Program-made: the position numbers and the translations under genes
Assembly (NCBI GenBank): GCA_008704415.1
Contig: VXIS01000241.1
Location: forward strand, 1 to 64,000
From: Sphaerosporella brunnea
Taxonomy: Eukaryota; Ascomycota; Pezizomycetes; Pezizales; Pyronemataceae
DNA length: 64,000 bases
Direction: 5' to 3'
The notes under the pieces: generated by a model
The model's input: only the letters and a program-made list of their open reading frames with translations
Databases searched by the model: none
Told to the model about the DNA's origin: nothing
Shown here: piece after piece, positions 11,852-22,885 of the stretch
Numbering within the stretch: position 1 is the stretch's first letter
Layout of the letters: every line of letters starts with the position of its first letter

Positions 11852-12831
11852 ATGATGAGGACCCTCGTCAGGCCCGAATTCCACCCACTGGTGCCGGCGT
11901 GGCGATGCTCGGTGCGGTGTAGTCTGCCGGCCGACACCCCCGCCGACCATCACCGCTTCCATGTCGCGTTCACATCCTCTTTGCGGGAGCAACAGGTTAT
12001 ATACACTGTCGATAACTTTGGAGCTCTTCGTATCGTGGCTAGAGTGGGGTCCTCGTGAAGACGATGCTGAGCTTCGTGGCTGGCCTCGGAAGCGGGTGGC
12101 TGAAGATTTGGGCCGTGATGGCATGAAAGACCCACCGCCTGATGAGCGTGGCATCAACTCTGGGGCTGCAAAGTGTGCCGACGCACGCTGGGCAAAAAAG
12201 ACGTTGTGCACACCAGCTTGCCTCTGTGTACGTCTGGTCGCTTGCGAGCCGCATATGTTTTGTGCCTAGTCTGCGAGAACTATAGAGCGGGAGATAGCAT
12301 CACAACAATGCAGAACCGTCTCCGGGAGGAGTTGACTAGGACCTGGTTGCTGCTCAAGCAGTGATTTCGGGATATCAGATCAAGATTGACACAATAGTGC
12401 CATCGTAACAAAGGGTGGTGTTTTGAATGAACCCTGGTCCTATTTCGACTGATCAAAAGATTTGCGTTTCCCGATAGACATGTAGACTTTTAAATTTTAT
12501 TGAAAAGAAGGAAGGAAGTTTTATTCACATCAGGATGTAATATTCCATTCTATGTCTCTGGTGAAAACACTTGTCGCCACACCGTACGTTCAAACCGAAT
12601 ATGCCGAGGCACCAATCCATGTCTGACCACAATGACTTTCAAGTTTCAATTCCCAAAATTATCAAACACAATCACATCCTTTCCTGTTCCTCGTCAAAAA
12701 CCTCACAAAGTTAACCATTCAAACATTGTCACGAGTTTCTCAGCTTTTTGAAAAAACATTTTGAACCTGGAGTCAAGATAATACCGAATAAGTGTAAGAT
12801 AAACATAACCAGGTAAGACAACCGTAGAAGA

Positions 12832-13064
12832 TATGGTGCAGGTGGCCTTAAACCAACCTGTCGCTCAAAATTTCCCCGACTTCAATGGCATCACAAGATT
12901 GCGCGACTGGTGGAAGCCAGCGCCTCAGTCTTACAGAGCGCATCTTATTTAGGGGACGGGAGGGCTGTTTCCCCAGAGTTCTCACGTGGTGATCAGTTTA
13001 TTATAAACAGTCGTTGCCGTCTCCACCGCCGCCGAGGGGTCGGTCTAAGGCCGCCTGCACCATA
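12832..13064. mobile_element. TA-flanked MITE (TGGTGCAGG... termini)
   Basis: The ends are TGGTGCAGGTGGCCTTA and the inverted TAAGGCCGCCTGCACCA, and each is flanked by TA. The 229-bp body has no coding capacity. The outermost bases (TATGGTGC, GGCAGC/GGCGGC, TTA) match the ends of the Tc1/IS630-like transposon at 25493-29169, so this is probably its non-autonomous relative. Confidence 0.82.
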
Positions 13065-16000
13065 CTTAACTTCCAAATCCAAAAATATATCACCAAGACG
13101 CAGCGCCATATCATTCTCTTTAATAATTGAATAAATTCAACAAAGAAGAATTGAAGTCCTGTGGTACTTTATACGAATATTGCTGCGCATCACAAAAAAA
13201 CCCATACATTGTCATAATGTGGACCAAAAAACTAAAACCAAGACAGAGAGCATAGAAAAACGCAAGTCCAACCAAAACCATTTCCGCTCCTCAAAAACCT
13301 CGCAACAAAACATCCTGTTCATCCGCGGTTGCTTCGCTTTGGTCCTCCAAGGCAACCAGGCCTCTTGTCGCCCAGCTGCTGCCCCCTGGCTGATCTTCCA
13401 ATGCTAGGTGGGTCAGAGCCCTGACGTCCGGAGTGGCGCAGCAGCTACCCCCCAAGCTTAGGCAGGAGGTGCTTGCCCGCTAAGCTCTGGAAGCGCCGCG
13501 CCAGCTCAATGCCGCTGTAAGGTTGGCACCGTTCATATCCTGTGCCTTATGAAAGAACGTGAGGCATGAACCGTTAACACTCCTGCTCACAATGCGATTT
13601 TTGTTGATGTCGGCGCTCTCGTCAGAAATAATGTAGAAACCGTAAGACATGAGCTTCTTGAGCTTATCTTCAACATGTCGCTGTATTAATGTTTAACAAA
13701 ATACAAGAAGAGGTCTTTCACAAAGCCCTTTTGTACGCAGGGTTGACTTTCGATAAACAGTCTATCACATACTCATTTTTAGGAAATGAAAAGATAGAAT
13801 TGGACATAAACAGTGCGAGCGCAAAGGATTGATCAATGTCACTCTTTTGCTCAGCGGTTATGGTGACGACAGAACTAGTTGCGCACTCCGTGACAGGTGT
13901 TTGAACGCCTTGCTTGTTCTGACGTTTTGACTGAAAATACTGCGCACATTCCGTAAGATGTTTGGCCTGACAAGTAGCATTCTTTCCGTTCTCTTCCTCA
14001 CACTATTTGCAGACCACTTTTGGATGCTAATTTTTAAAGGTTTAACAGTACTAGTAAGTTAGACGTACGATACTACCTTGAATCCAGCCTTTCAGAATGT
14101 GTGGAACGCAGTGGTAACTTCTTGATTGACAAGACGGTTAATCATGATGACTAATGTGTGCGGTGCCGTGTGTGTGGTAAGGGTGAAGAGCACGATGAAG
14201 CAAAAAATCATTTTAGTGGAAAGCAGTGGCTAACCCATGGCCTATAAATGCACAGCCACCGGTAACGTTACAATGCCAGGATTTCAAAGTTACGTGACAT
14301 TTTACTGTAACAGATCATCTGTGACAGTAATTGCCTATCCCTTGATTGTGGTGAGCGAATGTGTACTGGCGGCACTGGTGCTACGCGCTTATCCTGCAGC
14401 CGCTAAGCGCCGCGACGCCATGCAATGCAATGCAATGCAATTCAAAGCAAGCCAATGCAAGGGAAAACAGCTCGAGTTCCCGTCTAGACAGATCGCTGTG
14501 AGGCAGTACGCATTGTTGTATCCACCGATCACTAGACACAACGGATTAAGAATGTTTACGAGGTTGAAAGTAACTATACCTTGTCGTTCTTTGCTTTTTT
14601 TTCTCGTGTTGTTACTTCTCTAATTCAAGCAATGGCGGGTGCACATAGTCTGGCAACTGACACTCCGCGGTGACGTAATTGACATAAGTGGTCTACTTCA
14701 TGTGAAACCGCACTGCCGTCAAGGTCAGGACTTGATACCCCAATCAACGGCTCTTGTAACTGCATGAGCTGTGGAGCAATTGATCTTGGATGAGAACTAG
14801 ACCAAAAACCCAGGGTGCAAGGAACGGCTTCATGACCGAATCGACGCATTGATCTTCTCAATCGTGATCTTATCCCACTCCTCTCTGAGAACAGTCTTTA
14901 TCTCGTCAACAGCCAAATCATTGGCAACCTGCGTAGTCATAGTCTGTACTGGTCACAGAGTGATAGTTTTCTGAGGAAACGAGGCGACTGAGTAGCTCAG
15001 AGCCTAGAGCGTCCGGGTGTCACGCCTTTAAGCAATCAGACACTTCTGGATGTGAAGGGTATAATCCGCCTACAACACACTTGACAGCTGGACTAACGTT
15101 TGGTAAGGTATTTCGGGTCGACCACAGTTAGGAATATCAGGCGAAACCTCGCTCTGTTGTCACTTCGCGGTGCGTCGAAACAAGCCCTATAATAAACATC
15201 AATCTTCCCCCAAGATATATCAATGACAAATGAACGCGGTTGCACCAAATTCTAATAACGCAGTCCTTAGGACCACAGTTTACCACCAGCCGCTTCAACC
15301 AGCAACTCTGCCCGTGCTTGACTGCACGTTGCACGGTAGTCATCAATACATGTCCCCTAAACGCAGTGATGTTGTTGAACGACGAGGTTTCAATGGAGAA
15401 AGGAGATGAAGCTTGGTTCTTATCCGACGCCGGGGGGCGAGCGTCCGGCATTTATATACAGCACTGCCTGGGCAAAACAACAGGAAAAAGACAACTCTCA
15501 AACTACAGCAAACGGAAACAACGGAATCAAGACATTTGGACCACGGTCTCTACCCAAAAACCCTTTTACAACAGATGGGAGCAGATATGCGCAACCGGCT
15601 GTATATATCACAATATGAGCTTTGCGCTTCATCCATACTGATCCTCCGTTCTTTTGGTCACCTGCAAGGGCGACGTGACTGAGGAGGTAAACAATCAACA
15701 TTGTGTTCTTCAGTGGTGAGTGGAAGGTCCCCCACCATGGCCCAACTGTTCTTCTTGCCCCAACGCGGGCAAATATGGAATGCGTATATCGCTGTTCTGA
15801 GGTACAGCTTGCTTGAATACCTCCAAGATACCAAACATGTCCCCTTTCTGCAACACAACATCCGTGTCAAGGTCACTTGGTACGTGAAATGCAGACGCAA
15901 TGGGGTAGCAGCCTTCTTGGCAAGGTGTTGTAAGGTAGAATGTCACCGTTGGATGTGCGACATGCAGGGTGCCAGCGGTGAGGGAACCCTCAAACGTCAA

Positions 16001-16600
16001 AAACGTGGTGGCATTCGGTGCGCACAGTTGGGAACACAAAACCCGACTACAAAGCACGACAGCACATTGGAATCACAATCTTGCTTTAAAAAGCAAGAAC
16101 TGGGATATAATCGCCGCGCTGGGGGTGGGCACGAGCCTATAAGGGTTTATCGGTAGCATAAAGAGAACACGGTCGGAGTGCATTGCGACTCCGCGGGACA
16201 GTACACACGGCGGGACAACCTCTCTCGAGAGAGCCGCAGAGGGGAATATAGTGGTCGGTGGATAGGGAAACAGAGTTTTTAGAACCAGGCCGAAAACGAG
16301 GGACAGCGGCAATACGAGAGTGGGTGCCGGATATCCGTGACCGGCCGCGGGGCGGACCCTGAGAGGGCGAGAGTTGACCGTGTCGTAAAATTGCACCGCG
16401 ACAAATGCGGGAGGACCCACGGCGGGGCATACATCGGAGGAGGTAGGGGCTTTGGTTTCTGGGCAAGAGACGGCGGGACCAGAGCGACGATCAACGGTGG
16501 TGTAATTAGGGTGCGCGAGAAAGAGAGAGCATGAGCTTATGGAAGTATAGTTGTGAACAAGTGTAATCGGTTTTTTGTTCAACCATGAAAAAACAGCGGT
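13065..16600. other. AT-richer intergenic stretch; no supported gene
   Basis: No frame shows motif or codon structure worth calling. A pentanucleotide microsatellite (TGCAA)n lies at about 14419-14460. I see no RNA gene here. Confidence 0.45.
14419..14460. repeat. (TGCAA)n microsatellite
   Basis: Four perfect TGCAA-type units are followed by degenerate ones. No functional association is visible. Confidence 0.8.
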
Positions 16601-16872
16601 ACCCACACTCTGGCCTCGACAACATCACTGAACATCACTCACTACCCACTCAGTCCCCACGTACAAATCGGAACAAACGGCCTCGAGGGTGGCGACGCCG
16701 GTGCGCATATCCACCGAAACCATTTCCTGCTCGGCATGATCCACGCGGGACCTGCCAGCTGCGATCTCGAGGGTAGCCCCCTCGGTGCGTATATCGCCCG
16801 CCAACTCCCTCTCCGCTGCCAGCGTCTTTGCCGCAGCCTTGGCCCGCTTCGGCTGGGCTTCCAGCGTCTCGT

Positions 16873-16898
16873 CCACCTTCTTCTTGAGAAGAAGGTGG
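16873..16898. repeat. 26-bp perfect hairpin sequence, copy 1
   Basis: Arms CCACCTTCTTCT and AGAAGAAGGTGG are separated by TG. An identical copy lies at 17246-17271, at the matching place in the duplicated coiled-coil module. It encodes the LLLKKKVDE part, so the palindrome may simply follow from Lys/Leu codon choice. Confidence 0.8.
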
Positions 16899-17245
16899 AG
16901 AGAGTGCAGAGCTGCGGCCTCGTCCTCGGCCGCCTGCAGTCTGAGAGTGGCCACTTTCTTCGTGACCTCCTCCCTTTGCCGAATTGTAACCCAGGTTGGC
17001 AGGCTCCTCCTCACGGAGGGCACCGTCAGTGCGGTGTTGGATCAGCTGCGTCTCCTGGTCTGCAGCATCGCAGCGAGTCTGGCCGGCTGCGGCCTCGATG
17101 GTAGTACTCTCTGTACGGATCTCAGCCGCAGCCATGGCCCGGTCCGCGGCATCAACAAGGGTGGTTGCGGCCTCCAACTGCTTCCCCGCTGCCATGTCCT
17201 TGGCGGCAGCCCTGGCCCGCATCGCTTGGACGGCCAGCTTCTCGT

Positions 17246-17271
17246 CCACCTTCTTCTTGAGAAGAAGGTGG
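17246..17271. repeat. 26-bp perfect hairpin sequence, copy 2
   Basis: Same sequence as at 16873-16898, 373 bp away in direct orientation. It marks the unit length of the internal duplication. Confidence 0.8.
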
Positions 17272-17756
17272 AGAGAGTGCAGAACTGGCCGCGCAAGGGT
17301 CGCAGTCTCAACACCAGCCGGTCCCTACAGCATCTTTTTGCATCAGCGATGATGGCTATGTCAAACAAGATGACTCGGAACGTACCCCAGTTCGACAACC
17401 GTCTTGAACCACTGGTCCGTGGTAATCATCTTGCTGGCTAGCAAGCGCTCCACCTGCGCGGGGTTCCACTTGTTGTGGTTCGCCCTGTCGCACAACCACT
17501 CCTCATGGTCGACGAAGTAGATTTTCTGCGCAGCGCGAGCTTCGCCGGAGCCGAGACCGAGCGCCTCGGAGAGCTGTTGGTAATTGGCATTTCCCAAATG
17601 GGTATGTTAGCCACGAAGTACGAGCGACGAGATGATCAGCGAAAGCAGAAAAGCAAGCGGACCATTGCGACGATCCAACAGTTTGTATTCCACAAAGTGG
17701 CAATTCATGCGCAATTCGTTGTGTCTATTATACTGATGCAATGCAGGGGCGCTTAC

Positions 17757-17852
17757 TGTGTGATTGTGGGTGTGTGTGTGTGATTGTGAGTGTGTGTGTG
17801 TGTTTGTGGGAGTGTGTCTGTTTTTGTGGGTGTGTGTGTGTTTTTGTGTCGA
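17757..17852. repeat. (TG)n-rich microsatellite
   Basis: An interrupted TG/TGTGAG repeat of about 95 bp. It gives Cys/Val-rich or His/Thr-rich frames with no biological meaning. Confidence 0.85.
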
Positions 17853-20800
17853 GGAAGGGAGTGAGCGGGGAAGGTCGCCCTTCGATTCTGGATATATTCT
17901 TTCCGGGGGCACCACTCTTGGAGCTATCCGGTGTCTTTTCATCTGAAGATGTGTAAACATGGTTGCGCAATGAAGATGTGACGCGCGTGTGTATTGAGTG
18001 AAGGTGAAGGTGAGCGGCGGCTGGTTGCCTCACTAGAACGCACTCGATCATGACATCTAAACTTACGTTCTCAGGGACTCGAATCCACGCAGTTCCGACA
18101 ATGTCGGCGGATGCCCTGCCCCGGAATCACAAGCCCAATCCTCCCGGCATGGTGTAGTATTTTCTATTGGCTACGCTCGGTCCACATTGGATACTAGCAA
18201 CCACGGAGATGTTTGCTGTCGACATTCCCGAACTCCGCCTCTGTCAGCACAAGTGGATCGTTGCACATCTGATCATGGACGTTAAAACTTCACACTCAAG
18301 GGTACTGCGCAAGGTTCGTGATCTGTCTATTCTAATGATCGAACGGTGACTACCAACTACCCTTCCCGCCGGTTGGCGGGCTATGCTGCCTAGGTACGAT
18401 CGCCAATAGATTTCGCTCAGCTAGGCTGAGGAGTGGCGTGGAAGGGGGCTGCTGCCTCCCCTTCCAAGTGTATTTCGGCAGAACCCGTCCTGCGATCATC
18501 CCAATGACAACGACCACGATGACAGTTGGGACGGCAACTACATGCGGAACAGCCTTGTTCGTTGCGTTTTCCAGTGGTCGCGACAAGCGGTGAGGCCGGG
18601 GTGGTGGCTTATTTTCATTTGTCATTCAGGTGCTGGTGTATTCTGTGCATGCTGTATATACGGTAAGAATTCATCATTCGTTTGTGGTGCACAATGGGAT
18701 TCGTCCATTGATGCGCGGTGACCGTGAAACTAAGTCACAGCCGGGTGTTTGCGCACCGCTTTTTTGGAATCAATTATGGCCGTAGACATATCCTCAGCAC
18801 CCAACCAGGATGGTACAAGTCTTTGAATCCATCGGCGAGGTAATCGGCACGCGACGGCGGCCGCAACATTTTGCCCTACCGTCCGTCAAAGCTCCTTGTT
18901 AGTCTGCGGGGGTTAATCAGATACTTAGATGTTCCCTGTGAGCGCACAAGAAACCAGTCCTAGTCTCCAGCGAGGTATCTTAGCCAAGGAGCAGCCCATG
19001 CAGCCGGTCCAGTCCTGGGAGAACGACCTGAACACGTCTTGACCGATGGGTCCAGAGAGGATAGGCAGATCGGCTGCACATTTGCTTGGCTCGCCCGCCG
19101 GATCCGGAGCGGAACCATGGATTCGCCCCTTCACCGGCCTCACATACCGGCCACTACCCCAAGTGCAGTCTTTTTGTACTGGCAATAGCTACTATCCCGG
19201 CAACAACAGGTCAGCGGATGTTCCCGCAAACTACGGTAGGTTCCTGGACACGCGGGAGTGGTAGGTCACCAGATGGCAGAGACGCAGCATCGACCGTGGT
19301 CCGAGCCTCCGCATCAGCGCTTATAACTGGCCCAAGGCCTCTGAGACTCGCTGCCGTGTAACAAAGCAGTGCGTCCGACAGAGCACCAGTTGTCGTTCTT
19401 GCTACGCAGCTGACGAGAAGACGCGTCTCTCGCCTCTCCTCAAAGGCACTCGCATCCCGGTATTTCGGGTTTCCTACCGCTTACGGAGGCATATCTCAGG
19501 ATTAGCTTCGCAAGAAGCTGCCTGGTTTTGTCATCCAGGCAGGCGACAAATGAGGGAAGGAGTGTCAATGATGGTAACCGTGTAAGCTGCAATATCCGGC
19601 TGAAAGGCAAGACACGAGGCCGCTAGTTCTATTTACAGGTTCTCTTCGCGATCACGCACAGCGTTATGCATCAAAAGACGGCCCTGCGGATGCCTGCGGA
19701 TGTGTCGGCAATAATCAAGAGGCAACCTTTTTGTGGCATACATATAACGGCGCGAATGAGAATGCGTTGGCAACACAGGGCCTGTCAGTGGCAGGTGACC
19801 GGACAGACGATCAACTCTATGTTATTGATTGGATTTGCGGACCAATGATAGCTCACTGACGTCGGGAGAGCCACACATCTCCAGTTTGCACCGAGAATCG
19901 TGCGTCTACTCCAGGTCATAATCCAGCGTCGACCTTGCGTCAGTGACGTTGTTCCCAGTAGAACGCTATCGGCCTTTCCTTAGGTACCCAATTTGGCAAC
20001 AACATTGCCGTCCATGCTCTCAAAAGCAGGCGCCGCTCGCAGAGAGCCTCCTCGCCAATTGTAATAGGAAGCTACTTCACTTTTACCGACCGCCACACAC
20101 GCTATCAGTGGCAGTACACGCCGCGCCTACACCTCGCTCTGTCTGGTGCGGAACTCGCGAAGGGAAACACATATCGGGAAAACCGCTGGGGGACGGAAGC
20201 TACCGTTGATGAGTTACAGCGTCTTACCCGCTCAATGTTGCAATGGGATCTGTTGCCGAAAGCAGTGCATGCAACCCAGCGAACCTCGGGACTCCACAAC
20301 CAGCGGAAGCAACACCCGACTGTCAAGGTAAACGGCCCCGCCGGCGAGGACCGGTGACAACAACACCTAGGTAGCTAAGATACAAAGAACAAAGTAAGTG
20401 TTACTTCTTTTCCTGCACTTGAGAAACCCATCCACACCAACCGTCATGATGACCTTCCACCGATGCTCAGCCTGTAAATTGCCCATCTCGCGATCATGAG
20501 TCAATATATATGAGCGCCCCAACAGGCTCGAGCCCACCGAGAAATCGCAAAATATAGTTATGATAACAGTGATGCTTCATTCTGCCGCGGATAGCAATCT
20601 GGAGGCCGTGGCCAAAGAATCACTGCTGCGAGGAGCGCTGGTGAATGCCGCGTCTAGCAAACCCAGCTCAAGAAAAGTGAGAATCGACAGCCAGTGATCC
20701 ACGGTTGCCGTCAAGGGAACTGTGGACGAGGGAGTAAAGCCCGGTGAATAAGGCATTCAATCTGGAGATTGAGAGTCCACGAAGCAGTTGCGAGGCGAAC

Positions 20801-21904
20801 GCAGGCGGGCCGACGGATGGAGGCAGACGGGGGCAGCTGATAGAGCGCCAGGTCGACATTGTGTAGCGACGGAAAGCGTGACTGCGGACTGCAATACTCT
20901 TTTATACACCTCCCGAACGGCGAAGCTTGCAATCCAACTCTAATAAATAAGTCGGCCAATGTTGATGGTTAGCCGTATGTCCGCGTCGGAACTTTGGACA
21001 CCCCTTAAACATGACTCCCGGGTTGGTGATCCGAGATGGTACACAGCGTTGACTAGTCCACACACAAACTATCAGTGCTGTGAATATATCCAACGGTGAA
21101 TAGTCTGCTGGCCCTCGACTGGCTACTTGAACTCAACCGCTGCAAAGAGATACATGGTGTGTGATCAACTCTCACATTGATGCCGCTCTATATGAGCAAA
21201 AGTTTGCGCGTTCGCGCCCTGAACAAGAAGTCGGCGTTCTACAGCTAGCACACTCATGGCAGGTGATGAACCGTCCAGGTCTTCACAGCTGTCCACTCTT
21301 CCTGGGACCATTGTTGCGAATGCTTTGTAGCAGTCAGCGCCTTCGGGCTGCGAAACAAACGGGAGTGAACGTACACGCCTCCACATCCATCGCTCGGTGG
21401 AGGATTCCGTCGAGCCGGCGGGCCCAGATCCAGAGAGCGCGATCTGGAGGGTTTGCATTATCTGATCTCGGTGCGTCCTGTCTGATTGGCCTCTCGGGCT
21501 GCCCAGTGATGGCTTTGGCGGGATTGTTTGTCGTTGCGATGCTATATTTTGACAAATATCGTATGCAGTCAGAGTGGGGACCTGTCGCAACGGACGGTTG
21601 GCGTACAGTGGTGATGCAGTCTGCCATGCTTTGATTGGATATGTCTGTTGTCCATGGCGTACAACTCTTCAAAGTGCACATCTTGAAGCGTATGAACCGT
21701 CGTCGGGATATTGCACAACTGCCCACCCACAATCATTATCTGATCGCAGCGAGCAGGACATTGTGCCTGCAGCTGCTGGGACCATCAACAATATAATCCA
21801 CAACCATTATATGCTCGAAACAATTCACGGCCGTGGTCCATTACATTGCACGATGGCACGATGTGGACGACATTATGCAGCGTTAGTCAGCGCGTGCACG
21901 TCCC
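17853..21904. other. No supported gene; intergenic
   Basis: Four kilobases with only short overlapping frames on both strands. No transposon ends, RNA genes or domain motifs could be identified by reading. Confidence 0.4.
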
Positions 21905-22885
21905 ATGTGGCAGGCAACGATCCGCCTCTCAACCACGCAACCTGCGACACCCGCACTCGCTTTCACCGCAACATCCGCTGACACGACGCCGCCGCCCGCT
22001 ATGTCCTGCTCGCCGGCTACTCGTCTCACCGCTGCTGACTCGAAGGCTGTCGCTTCCGCCGACGATGCCTCCACCGTCTCTGCTGCCATGGACAATGCAA
22101 CTGGCACCAACGCCCCGCACGCAGCGACTACGTCGAAGATCGTGAGATTCGTGACTACATCACCCACTCCTGCTGCCACCCGCACCGCCGCCGCCTCCAA
22201 CGTGACGAATGCTTCGAACCCCGGCACTGCCTCGCATGTCGCCGCCGCCCACACCAATTGCGGTGCTGGCCGCAACACCTCGAAAGTTCCCGCTGCCTTG
22301 ACCGCCGCGACTGTCTCGAACACGGCACCTTCCGGGAACCCCGCCTGTCTTCGTTCCGCAAACGTCGACAATCGCAAACGCGCCGATTCCGAGTCAACGA
22401 CCCACGTCACAGCAGGCAAGGACACCACAGAGGGGGGCGATGCTACCGTCATTGATCCCAACGGCCCACTCACCGTCGAGCTGCTGGACAACCTCGCGGA
22501 GGCCTTCCGGGACGTCAACATAAAGCTGCGAGGTGACGCCCGCAAAGTGCGGCAGGCGAGCGAATGGTTGCAGGGCGTTGGACAAACACTTCGTTGCTTT
22601 GCCGAGGATCGGACGAAGCTCCTTGCGAAGATCGAACAGATCGGCTCGGAAAACAGGGACCTGCAGGGAAAGAACATTCAGCTCCTTGGGAAGATGGAAC
22701 AACTGGCGGCGGAGAATAGTCGGCTTCAGGAGCAGAATGTTCTCCTGCAGACACAGCTGGCCGATGCTCGCCGGCGACTGGCGCTTGCGCGGAATGTGAA
22801 GAGGGCCTTACGCAAGATGGTTAGGTATGCTGAAAAAGCCCTGCCTGACGATGGCGATGGCGAGGATGGACAGGGTGACATGTGA
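21905..22885 (+). CDS. Hypothetical protein: Thr/Ala-rich N-terminus plus coiled coil
   Basis: This is one of the few long uninterrupted coding regions, at 326 codons. Residues 1 to about 175 are Ala/Thr/Ser/Asn-rich and probably disordered. Residues about 185-225 are mixed and helical (GPLTVELLDNLAEAFRD). Residues about 235-305 form a clear heptad coiled coil (KIEQIGSENRDLQGKN, then AAENSRLQEQNVLLQTQL). It ends in a basic patch (LARNVKRALRKMVR) and an acidic tail. The first Met was chosen; MSCSPATRL about 32 codons later is an alternative start. There is no signal peptide or membrane segment. The heptads followed by a basic region superficially recall a bZIP in the wrong order, so DNA binding is not claimed. 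The long intact frame in a decayed region suggests the gene is, or recently was, under selection. Confidence 0.62.
   Translation: MWQATIRLSTTQPATPALAFTATSADTTPPPAMSCSPATRLTAADSKAVASADDASTVSAAMDNATGTNAPHAATTSKIVRFVTTSPTPAATRTAAASNVTNASNPGTASHVAAAHTNCGAGRNTSKVPAALTAATVSNTAPSGNPACLRSANVDNRKRADSESTTHVTAGKDTTEGGDATVIDPNGPLTVELLDNLAEAFRDVNIKLRGDARKVRQASEWLQGVGQTLRCFAEDRTKLLAKIEQIGSENRDLQGKNIQLLGKMEQLAAENSRLQEQNVLLQTQLADARRRLALARNVKRALRKMVRYAEKALPDDGDGEDGQGDM

Larger units (their letters stand above)
16625..17597 (-). pseudogene. Ala/Glu-rich coiled-coil protein with internal duplication, decayed
   Basis: The segment starting at 17597 encodes MGNANYQQLSEALGLGSG... with a WNPAQVERLL-type helix and ends at a TGA at 17361. 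Two more stops follow before the same frame resumes around 17320 with a long helical region (HSLHLLLKKKVDEKLAV, then ADRAMAAAEIRTESTTIEAA). A second, diverged copy of that helical module (HSLHLLLKKKVDETLEA..., AAERELAGDIRTEGATLEIA) lies downstream in another frame, so at least one frameshift separates them. The module is about 370 bp long. No known family is recognised; coiled-coil structural or effector-like is inference. Confidence 0.5.

Noticed and set aside
18060..18150. Possible tRNA (minus strand) with GGATTCGAGTCC
   Set aside because: The B-box alone matches; the A-box and cloverleaf cannot be drawn.
21880..21990. CRISPR-like or operon-like arrangement
   Set aside because: No regularly spaced repeats with unique spacers anywhere in the window, and gene structure is eukaryotic.
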